NCBI GenBank assembly: GCA_028692205.1
Contig: JAQUXV010000158.1
Span: 1 to 6,418, forward strand
From: Eubacteriales bacterium
GTDB lineage: Bacteria > Bacillota_A > Clostridia > Christensenellales > Aristaeellaceae
Direction: 5' to 3'
DNA length: 6,418 nucleotides
A program made the translations under genes and the position numbers. Shown here piece after piece: positions 1 to 4,995 of this stretch. The notes beneath the pieces are model-generated. The model did not search any database, was not told the DNA's origin, and saw only the letters and a list, made by a program, of their open reading frames with translations. Positions within the stretch are counted from its first letter, which is position 1. Each line of letters opens with the position of its first letter.

Positions 1-11
1 GGTTGCGACAT
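1..11 (-). CDS. 5' end of an FMN-riboswitch-controlled gene (probably riboflavin uptake or biosynthesis), cut by the window edge
   Basis: Only the first codons are inside the window: ATG TCG CAA CC, reading M-S-Q-P. The start is supported by a GGAGG ribosome binding site at 21-25 with a 9-base spacer. An ATG a few bases upstream runs directly into TGA (ATG ATC TGA), so it cannot be the start. The gene follows an FMN riboswitch and an intrinsic terminator. In Bacillota that arrangement nearly always precedes either the riboflavin ECF-transporter component RibU or the rib biosynthesis operon starting with ribD. Too little protein is present to choose between them. The existence of the gene is well supported by its leader; its product is inferred from the riboswitch alone. 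Confidence 0.62.
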
Positions 12-20
12 CAGATCATT

Positions 21-25
21 CCTCC
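21..25 (-). promoter_or_regulatory. Ribosome binding site of the riboswitch-controlled gene
   Basis: GGAGG on the minus strand, 9 bases before the ATG at 11-9. It lies outside and downstream of the terminator hairpin, so it is not obviously sequestered. This suggests that the riboswitch acts mainly at transcription rather than at translation. Confidence 0.7.
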
Positions 26-35
26 GCTTTCTTAA

Positions 36-73
36 GCAAAATTGCCCCCGATGGTTTCAGCATCAGGGGCAAC
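36..73 (-). terminator. Intrinsic terminator of the FMN riboswitch expression platform
   Basis: On the minus strand the arms at 72-61 and 53-42 form a 12-bp stem with one U-G wobble around a 7-base loop, CTGAAAC. A U-rich run (UUUUGCUU) follows directly. It sits between the aptamer and the ribosome binding site of the downstream gene, the classical place for FMN-dependent attenuation. The TGCCCC in its 5' arm (71-66) is also complementary to GGGGCA in the aptamer's conserved 5' strand (227-222), so an alternative antiterminator pairing is possible when FMN is absent. Confidence 0.85.
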
Positions 74-94
74 CACTCGCTAAACGGAGGCTGC

Positions 95-235
95 TCTTCT
101 CTCGTCCGGACTACACGGCATAACGCCGTTCACCGTCGGCTTCGGAATTTCACCGAATCGGCCCTGTGAGCGCAACGCTCTCAGGGTTCGCGGGCTGTAC
201 CGCCGGTAGGGATTTTCACCCTGCCCCGAAGAAGC
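95..235 (-). ncRNA. FMN riboswitch (RFN element)
   Basis: Read on the minus strand, the conserved RFN blocks appear in order: TTCGGGGCAGGGTGAAAATC (about 230-211), CCTACCGGCGGTACAGCCCG (about 210-191), GATTCGGTGAAATTCCGAAG (about 158-139), then GCCGACGGT and finally GTAGTCCGGACGAGAGAAGA (about 114-95). The two variable stems are present: one at about 185-161 (CCCTG/CAGGG enclosing GAGCG/CGCTC) and a small ACGGC/GCCGT hairpin at about 130-116. The closing P1 stem is formed by CTTCT near 235-228 and AGAAG near 100-96. This aptamer class binds flavin mononucleotide and turns off flavin synthesis or uptake genes when FMN is plentiful. The terminator immediately downstream indicates transcriptional control. 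Confidence 0.96.
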
Positions 236-282
236 CATCTATGGGTTTTACAGTCCCGGAATACCGGGCCTGCCACGCGTGC

Positions 283-311
283 ATCATAGCACGGCGCGGC
301 ACGCTTGTCAA
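283..311 (-). promoter_or_regulatory. Sigma-A-type promoter for the FMN-riboswitch transcript
   Basis: Minus strand: a perfect TTGACA -35 box at 311-306, a 17-base spacer and a TATGAT -10 box at 288-283. Transcription should start near 276, about 40 bases before the aptamer. A small CCCGG/CCGGG hairpin lies in the leader at about 266-253. Both boxes and the spacing are near optimal, so this is the strongest-looking promoter in the window. It gives the flavin gene its own transcription, independent of galK. Confidence 0.88.
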
Positions 312-329
312 CGCCGTTTCACGCGGCGT
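311..329 (-). repeat. Inverted repeat between galK and the riboswitch promoter, possible weak terminator
   Basis: Minus strand: ACGCCG (329-324) and CGGCGT (316-311) are separated by 7 bases. The repeat abuts and overlaps by one base the -35 box of the flavin promoter. No U-tract follows, so it is a poor intrinsic terminator. It might still mark the end of the galK message, or it may be chance in GC-rich DNA. Confidence 0.3.
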
Positions 330-335
330 CGGCCG

Positions 336-1637
336 TTACTCCACAGGCAGTTCGATCACCGCCGCGCCTTCGGGGCGAATGTCCAGCACTTCGGTGCTGT
401 ATTCGCCAAACACCGAGTCCATTTCCTTCACGAAGGACTCCAGCTCCTTTTGCGGCACAAAGTTCAGCGTTGTGCCCGCAAAGCCGCCGCCATGCACGCG
501 CCAGGCCCCGCGGCCTTTCAGCATATGGTCGGCCAGCATCAGCGCCAGCGGGATTCCCTGCGCTTTGCCATCCACGAAGGTGTTTTGCAGATAGATCGAG
601 CTGCTTTGCCCACTCTCCACCACTTTTTGCAGGAACACGGGCAGATTGTCCGCACGCAGCGCCTCGGTCATCTCGTCCACGCGACGGTTCTCCTCAAAGA
701 AATGGGACGCGCGCAGAATGGCGCGGTCGCCCGTGCCCGCGCCCAGCTTTTCGCGTATCATCGGGATGCTGTGCATAAACTGTTCCGGCCGCACACGGCG
801 CAGATCCGGCTCGCCGAAGCAGGCGGCCACCTCGTGCATCTCCCGCGGGATAGCGGCGTAATGGTCGGTTAAATCGTCGTGGCTACCGCCGGTGCTGACC
901 ACCGCCAGCGAATACCCCTTCGCAGCGAAGTCGTAGGAAAGCGCCTCGATTTTGGGATTATCGTTCTTGAAATCGATAAAGGTAAGTCCGCCGACGCTGG
1001 ACGCCATCTGGTCCATCAGCCCGCTGGGCTTGCCGAAATACTCGTTCTCCGCATAGCGCGAATACTCCGCGCGCTTCACCTTGTCCATCCGCCAGCCGTT
1101 GAAAAGCGAGTCGAACACGGCGCAGAGCATCACCTCGAACGCCGCCGAGGAGCTGAGCCCGCTGCCCGAGCGGACTTCCGAGGATACGGCGGCGTCGAAC
1201 CCGCCGATTTCAAAACCTTCTTCCGAAAGCTTTCTGGCCACGCCGCGCACCAGCGCCGCCGTGGTGCCTTTCTCCTCCGGCTTCATTGCCAGATCGTCAA
1301 GCTCGATCGTCAGCGGCGCATAGCCGTCGCTGTGGATATGCACGGTATGGTCCCGACGCTTGCTCACGGCGGCCAGCGTATCCAGGTTCACGGCTGCGGC
1401 CAGCACCTTGCCGCGGTTATGATCGGTGTGGTTGCCGCCGATCTCCGTACGCCCCGGCGCGCTGACGAGCAGCACCGGCCCGCCGACGTTAAACAGCTCC
1501 TCGTGCCGCTTGAGGATATGGGTGTAACGCATGGACTGCTTCACCAGCATCCCGTCCCGCTGCCCATATAAATGTGTCAACCGCTTCATGATATCGGGGG
1601 TTTTCAGTAACCGGATCATCTGCGCATATTGATTCAT
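336..1637 (-). CDS. galK: Galactokinase-family GHMP sugar kinase
   Basis: The 433-residue protein has the GHMP kinase layout of galactokinases, which phosphorylate galactose at C1 with ATP as the first Leloir step in the cytoplasm. Visible motifs are the N-terminal sugar signature PGRTEIGGNHTDH (61-73), the ATP loop GSGLSSSAA (158-166), GLMDQMAS (206-213) and the C-terminal RVHGGGFAGTT (380-390). By family analogy, Arg63 and Asp209 are the catalytic pair, and both are present. An extension of about 50 residues precedes the kinase fold, making the protein longer than the usual 380-400 residues. The signature differs from the classical GRVNLIGEHTDY: the Glu of EHTD is Asn. Many clostridial homologues seem to share this form, so the exact substrate is unproven. 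The start is preceded by AAGGA (1654-1650) at a rather long spacing; Met7 or Met17 are alternatives. It lies 51 bp after the binding-protein gene and is probably co-transcribed with it. No galT or galE is in view. Confidence 0.87.
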   Translation of the reverse strand: MNQYAQMIRLLKTPDIMKRLTHLYGQRDGMLVKQSMRYTHILKRHEELFNVGGPVLLVSAPGRTEIGGNHTDHNRGKVLAAAVNLDTLAAVSKRRDHTVHIHSDGYAPLTIELDDLAMKPEEKGTTAALVRGVARKLSEEGFEIGGFDAAVSSEVRSGSGLSSSAAFEVMLCAVFDSLFNGWRMDKVKRAEYSRYAENEYFGKPSGLMDQMASSVGGLTFIDFKNDNPKIEALSYDFAAKGYSLAVVSTGGSHDDLTDHYAAIPREMHEVAACFGEPDLRRVRPEQFMHSIPMIREKLGAGTGDRAILRASHFFEENRRVDEMTEALRADNLPVFLQKVVESGQSSSIYLQNTFVDGKAQGIPLALMLADHMLKGRGAWRVHGGGFAGTTLNFVPQKELESFVKEMDSVFGEYSTEVLDIRPEGAAVIELPVE

Positions 1638-1688
1638 AAGTTTCCGCCATCCTTCACATCTTGATCTTCGGGTGCGGTCGTTTCGTTG

Positions 1689-3215
1689 TTAAGGTTCGAC
1701 GTTCTCTTTCGCAAGCCCGTCTGCAATTCCCTGCCAGAACGCGAGAAATTCACTCAGGCCACGGTCCTGAAGCCCCTGCCGGTAGGCGGCTACAGCCGCC
1801 TCGTCCGTCACATCCCATTCGCCGGTCACAAAGCGGGCCAGGCTCTCGTCCACATACAGTCCCAGCGCGCTTTGCAGGGGAGCAAGCGCGTCCTCCTGCG
1901 CGGGGGTGAGGGTATATTCCGTCGGGAACGGTGTTACCAGATACCCCTGCAGCGTTTGCAGCGCTTCGTTTACCGTATGCAGGTCCTCATTATCGTAGCG
2001 GTTATAAAACTCCTGCGGGAACAGCCACGGCATCATGCCCGTATCGTAGATGCTCAGTTCATACAGGATATAGGAGGAGTTGCTGTCGCTGTTTTTATAT
2101 TCCCAGGTACCGTCGTCGTTTACGGTGTAATCCTCGCCTTCAATACCGGACATTGCTTCCGCGGCGCCGTCCGCCGTGTAAAGCACATCCACCCAGCGAA
2201 GCAGGGCGGCAGGATCGGCACAGGCGGAGGTGATGGCGAATACCCCCCGCGTCAGCGGGCCGTCCAGATCGCGGTAAATTTGTTTTCCGCCGCTGGTAAG
2301 CGGCATCAGCAGCTCGTACTGCTCGCCCAGCGTATACGGCAGCAGGTTCATGGGGTTGGGGCCGAAGAAGACGCCGTAGGTTACGGTGGCGTCCGAATCG
2401 GTTACGGTGCGCAGGGTATCGGCGGTATAAAAGCCGCTTGTGTCCATCAACCCTTCCGCATATAGGGAGGAAAGGTTTGTAAGGAGGCTGACATAGCCGT
2501 CCTCGTCCGGCATAAAGCGCACGGCGCCCGTGTCGTCCAGATAGATGTTATAGTCGTTGGCGACCAGCCCGAACGCGTGAGAAAGGAACTTCAAGTCCCA
2601 CGGGCCTAAAAACGAGAGGGGAATTTCGTCCGCCTTGCCGTTCTGGTTGGGGTCGCCGGTTTGAAAGGCTTTCAGCACCGCAACAAAGCCGTCCCAGTCG
2701 GTCGGCGCGTCCAGCCCAAGCGTTTCCAGCCACTGTTTGTTAATCCACATGGCGTTTTGCGTGGGCTGTTCGTTAATCGACGGCAGCGCGACGATTTTCC
2801 CGTCCGGCAGCGTAATCGCCTCCAGCCAGTCCGGGTGCGCCGTCAGCAGCGCCCACAGGTTGGGCGCGTTTTCTTCCAGCAGCGGTTTCAGGTCGATCAG
2901 TTCGCCGCTCTCAGCATACTTTATCTGCTCGCGGGTGGTCAGTTCGGCCTTGAACAGCACATCCGGCAGATCGCCGGTGGCAAACAGGGTCTGCTTGGCA
3001 GCCTGCCACTTTTCATAATTCGTGTACTCATCAAAGTCGAACCCGATGCCGGTACGCTCTTCCATACGGGTGAAAAACGCGTTGTCCGTCCACGTATGGT
3101 TGCTGTCGTCGCCGTCGAAACCGGCCATAAGGTACGTATCGTCCGCCAGCGCGCTGAAAGGGGCAAGCAGCGCAAGCGCCGCGCAGCACAGCAGGCAGAC
3201 CGTCTTTTGGAACAT
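1689..3215 (-). CDS. ABC transporter extracellular solute-binding protein, LplA/AlgQ-like sugar type
   Basis: The 508-residue exported protein matches the large carbohydrate-binding proteins of the LplA/LipO/AlgQ group (family 1, COG1653-like) in length and pattern. It should capture a sugar or oligosaccharide outside the membrane and hand it to an ABC permease. Evidence includes a signal peptide (residues 1-24, basic Lys4, hydrophobic core, ALA cleavage site before Asp25), the family-like stretch TGDLPDVLFKA (80-90), and DPNQNGKADE (188-197). The last has the D-x-N-x-N-x-K-x-D-E spacing of the EF-hand-like calcium site known from AlgQ proteins. Cys7, Cys10 and Cys11 do not fit a lipobox, which is unusual for a binding protein of a Gram-positive cell. 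The start is fixed by GGGAGG (3228-3223) 7 bases upstream. No permease or ATPase gene adjoins it; a sugar kinase follows after 51 bp. The ligand is unknown, and a galactoside is only a guess from the neighbour. Confidence 0.85.
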   Translation of the reverse strand: MFQKTVCLLCCAALALLAPFSALADDTYLMAGFDGDDSNHTWTDNAFFTRMEERTGIGFDFDEYTNYEKWQAAKQTLFATGDLPDVLFKAELTTREQIKYAESGELIDLKPLLEENAPNLWALLTAHPDWLEAITLPDGKIVALPSINEQPTQNAMWINKQWLETLGLDAPTDWDGFVAVLKAFQTGDPNQNGKADEIPLSFLGPWDLKFLSHAFGLVANDYNIYLDDTGAVRFMPDEDGYVSLLTNLSSLYAEGLMDTSGFYTADTLRTVTDSDATVTYGVFFGPNPMNLLPYTLGEQYELLMPLTSGGKQIYRDLDGPLTRGVFAITSACADPAALLRWVDVLYTADGAAEAMSGIEGEDYTVNDDGTWEYKNSDSNSSYILYELSIYDTGMMPWLFPQEFYNRYDNEDLHTVNEALQTLQGYLVTPFPTEYTLTPAQEDALAPLQSALGLYVDESLARFVTGEWDVTDEAAVAAYRQGLQDRGLSEFLAFWQGIADGLAKENVEP

Positions 3216-3232
3216 GGCGGAACCTCCCTATC

Positions 3233-3242
3233 TTAACGTTAA
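3233..3242. promoter_or_regulatory. Palindromic operator candidate (LacI/CcpA-like) in the binding-protein leader
   Basis: The sequence TTAACGTTAA is a perfect 10-bp palindrome with the central CG typical of LacI/GalR-family and catabolite-response operators. In its wider context on the minus strand (TTTTTAACGTTAAGA) it resembles the cre consensus with about two mismatches. It sits roughly 10-18 bases downstream of the predicted start of transcription, a position where a bound repressor would block RNA polymerase. Its link to sugar control is inferred from the genes downstream. Confidence 0.45.
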
Positions 3243-3257
3243 AAACCGTTATATTTG

Positions 3258-3263
3258 ATTATA
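3258..3263 (-). promoter_or_regulatory. -10 box of the binding-protein/galK transcription unit
   Basis: Minus strand: a perfect TATAAT at 3263-3258, placing the transcription start near 3251 and giving a leader of about 35 bases. At 16-18 bases upstream there is nothing like TTGACA (the hexamer at 17-bp spacing is TACCCA), and there is no extended -10 TG. A consensus -10 without a -35 suggests activator-dependent or regulated transcription, or that the match is fortuitous. Confidence 0.55.
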
Positions 3264-3286
3264 GCGCATCTGTGCCCGTTTGGGTA

Positions 3287-3380
3287 CCCGCAATTCCCGA
3301 CAGGCATAGCGATAAAGCCGGTCAGCCCTTGCTCCGCCTGCATTTTTAATTGTGCAACTTTTTCGCCGACCGATTGCGGG
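3287..3380 (-). repeat. Long-range nested inverted repeat in the murC downstream region
   Basis: In minus-strand RNA, CCCGCAAT (3380-3373) is perfectly complementary to ATTGCGGG (3294-3287). Immediately inside, CGGUCGGC (3372-3365) pairs with GCUGACCG (3326-3319) with one G-U wobble. The 5' arms are contiguous, while the 3' arms are separated by 24 bases. The wobble would be an A-C mismatch on the other strand, so any structure favours the murC-strand transcript. No U-tract follows, so it is not a standard terminator. It may be a structured 3' UTR, or simply a coincidence. Confidence 0.35.
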
Positions 3381-3383
3381 GCT

Positions 3384-4808
3384 CTATTCGCAGTTCTTCT
3401 CGGCAGTTTCTTCGGCGCGAAGCGCGTCGTGCAGGTGAATCTGCTCGTTCAGTTGGTTAATGTTTCCGCAGCCCATGGTGAGCACCAGATCGCCGGGCTG
3501 CCAGTGCGCGCGCAGATAGTTTTCGGTATCGTCAAAGGAGGGGGTATGCACGGCATTAATCCCATTTTCCCGCATCCCTTCCACAAGCTGTTCGGCTTTA
3601 ATGTCGCCCGGGTCTTTCTCCCGGGCGGCGTAAATATCGGTCACGAGTGTAATATCCGCGTCCTTCGTGCAGGTAAGATAATCGTTAAACAGGCGCTTGA
3701 CGCGGCTGTACGTATGCGGCTGCATCACCGCCCAAAGGCGGTTGTGCGGCTGAAGCTTCGCCACGGAAAGCACGTTTCGCATCTCGGTGGGGTTATGGCC
3801 GTAATCGTGATAAAGCTTCACGCCGTCGCTTTCCCCCGTCAGTTCAAACCGCCGGTGAGCGCCCACAAATTCCCCCAGTGCCGCACACGCTTTGGAAAGG
3901 TCCGCGCCCAGCGCTTCGGCACAGGCCACGGTTGCCAGCGCATTATAAACATGGAAGAATCCCGCCACCTTCAGCTCCACGTGGCCGAGTATCTCACCAT
4001 GCAGCGCGGCGTCGAAGCTGCCGCGCCCCTCCGGGTCGTAAACCAGGTTTAAGGGCCGCCAGTCGCAGGCTTCCCCCATGCCGTACGTAACCGTACGGCA
4101 ATCAAGCGCGTCCAGCAGCGCTATAATCCGCTCGTCGTCCCCGTTGCCGATGGCGCAGCCGTCTTCGGGCAGCAGCGACAGGAATTTGCCGAAGGTGTTT
4201 TGAATGTCGTTGATATCGCGGTAAAAATCCAGATGGTCTTCCTCAATATTGGTAATCACCGCCACCGTAGGCCGCAGGTGCAGAAAGCTCGCGTTAAACT
4301 CGCAGGCTTCGGTTAAAAACACCTCGCCTTCCCCAATGCGCGTGCTGCCGCCGATAAAATCCAGCGAGCCGCCGATGTGCACCGTCGGGTCCACGCCCGC
4401 CTGCACCAGCGCCTGCGCCAGCATGGAAGTGGTGGACGTTTTTCCGTGCGTGCCGCATACGCCGATTGCGGTTTTGCTGCCTTCCATCAGCTGGCCCAGC
4501 AGCGTCGCGCGCTCCAGCACCGGCAGGCCCAGCCGCCCGGCCTCCACACGCTCGGGGTTGTCCGGCAAAATAGCGACGGTATATACCACGAGCTCCGCGC
4601 CGTGCAAGTTTTCCGGCTTATGGCCGATGGTTACCGGCACGCCCGCTTCGCGAAGCGCCTTTGTGGAATAAGTTTCCAGATTATCGCTTCCGGTAAGCAG
4701 GCAGCCCTTTGCCAGCAGCATCCTCGCCAGCCCGCTCATGCTGCTGCCGCCGATGCCAATCATATGCACGCGTCTGCCGTAATAATCCCGAATGTGCGGT
4801 GTATCCAT
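3384..4808 (-). CDS. murC: UDP-N-acetylmuramate--L-alanine ligase
   Basis: MurC is the cytoplasmic ATP-dependent ligase that adds L-alanine to UDP-MurNAc, the first amino acid of the peptidoglycan stem peptide. The 474-residue protein has all three Mur ligase domains. The N-terminal UDP-binding domain has MIGIGGSSMSGLA (16-28). The central ATPase domain has the P-loop GTHGKTST (119-126), TEACEFNASF (166-175) and NIEEDHLD (187-194), the last including the expected metal-binding His192. The C-terminal domain has HRRFE (318-322) and HDYGHNPTEM (334-343). GIGG at the start and the overall length distinguish it from MurD, MurE and MurF. In the C-terminal motif, the usual DDYGHHP reads HDYGHNP, which is atypical. 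The start is supported by a purine-rich AAGGCGGGG just upstream. The gene stands alone, divergent from the foldase gene, and is not in a visible division cluster. Confidence 0.95.
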   Translation of the reverse strand: MDTPHIRDYYGRRVHMIGIGGSSMSGLARMLLAKGCLLTGSDNLETYSTKALREAGVPVTIGHKPENLHGAELVVYTVAILPDNPERVEAGRLGLPVLERATLLGQLMEGSKTAIGVCGTHGKTSTTSMLAQALVQAGVDPTVHIGGSLDFIGGSTRIGEGEVFLTEACEFNASFLHLRPTVAVITNIEEDHLDFYRDINDIQNTFGKFLSLLPEDGCAIGNGDDERIIALLDALDCRTVTYGMGEACDWRPLNLVYDPEGRGSFDAALHGEILGHVELKVAGFFHVYNALATVACAEALGADLSKACAALGEFVGAHRRFELTGESDGVKLYHDYGHNPTEMRNVLSVAKLQPHNRLWAVMQPHTYSRVKRLFNDYLTCTKDADITLVTDIYAAREKDPGDIKAEQLVEGMRENGINAVHTPSFDDTENYLRAHWQPGDLVLTMGCGNINQLNEQIHLHDALRAEETAEKNCE

Positions 4809-4841
4809 CCAAACCCCGCCTTTTCAACGTTCTTCCCTTGC

Positions 4842-4871
4842 ATTATACCTCCGCTACCGGAGGAGAAGCAA
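4842..4871 (-). promoter_or_regulatory. Probable murC promoter with a dyad in its spacer
   Basis: Minus strand: TATAAT at 4847-4842, with TTGCTT at 4871-4866 as a weak -35 box at 18-bp spacing. Transcription would start near 4835, leaving a leader of about 27 bases before the ATG. The spacer holds an exact inverted repeat, CCTCCG-CTAC-CGGAGG (4848-4863), that directly abuts the -10 box. The -10 box is clear and the -35 is doubtful. Confidence 0.6.
4848..4863. repeat. Perfect 6+6 inverted repeat inside the murC promoter spacer
   Basis: CCTCCG and CGGAGG flank the 4-base centre CTAC. The dyad occupies most of the gap between the -35 and -10 boxes of murC. That is where MerR-type activators or simple repressors bind. 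No regulator gene is adjacent, so its function is conjecture. Confidence 0.4.
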
Positions 4872-4916
4872 TAGCCTGCCCGCCCGTGAATAAAGCGTGA
4901 ATCCTGCTAAAAGTCC

Positions 4917-4945
4917 TTGCCGACTGGAAAAGAATCGGTTATAAT
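4917..4945 (+). promoter_or_regulatory. Sigma-A-type promoter of the parvulin foldase gene
   Basis: TTGCCG at 4917-4922 (4 of 6 matches to TTGACA), a 17-base spacer and a perfect TATAAT at 4940-4945. Transcription should start near 4952. The leader is about 44 bases long and ends in the ribosome binding site AAGGGGAG (4983-4990), 5-6 bases before the ATG. It is divergent from the murC promoter; the two -10 boxes lie about 100 bp apart. Confidence 0.8.
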
Positions 4946-4948
4946 GGT

Positions 4949-4958
4949 CGAAGCTTCG
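4949..4958. promoter_or_regulatory. Palindrome at the foldase transcription start, possible operator
   Basis: CGAAGCTTCG is a perfect 10-bp palindrome three bases after the -10 box, covering the predicted +1. A protein bound here would block initiation. A 10-bp palindrome can also arise by chance, and no regulator is known from the window. Confidence 0.3.
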
Positions 4959-4995
4959 GCAAACCTACAATATGTAACGATAAGGGGAGACTACC

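Noticed and set aside
166..872. Plus-strand open frames across the riboswitch and galK
   Set aside because: They run through a conserved structured RNA on the other strand and through the galK coding sequence. They have no motifs and Arg/His/Ala-rich translations typical of antisense frames.
1638..1688. Possible separate promoter or terminator between the binding protein and galK
   Set aside because: No hairpin with a U-run and no paired -35/-10 boxes are visible in these 51 bases. Co-transcription is the simpler reading.
1686..2465. Plus-strand open frame (259 codons) across the 3' half of the binding-protein gene
   Set aside because: It is antisense to a well-supported gene, has no convincing ribosome binding site, and its composition looks like a shadow frame.
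2661..3236. Plus-strand open frame opposite the N-terminal half of the binding protein
   Set aside because: It is rich in Arg/Gln/Val, has no start signal, and is fully explained as antisense to a gene with a signal peptide and ribosome binding site.
3282..3289. GGGTACCC palindrome upstream of the binding-protein promoter
   Set aside because: It is only 8 bp long, not placed at a usual operator position, and overlaps the larger inverted repeat. It is likely to be chance.
3255..4052. Plus-strand open frame (265 codons) opposite murC
   Set aside because: It overlaps the murC promoter-distal half and the intergenic gap. It lacks recognisable domains, while the minus-strand MurC is unambiguous.
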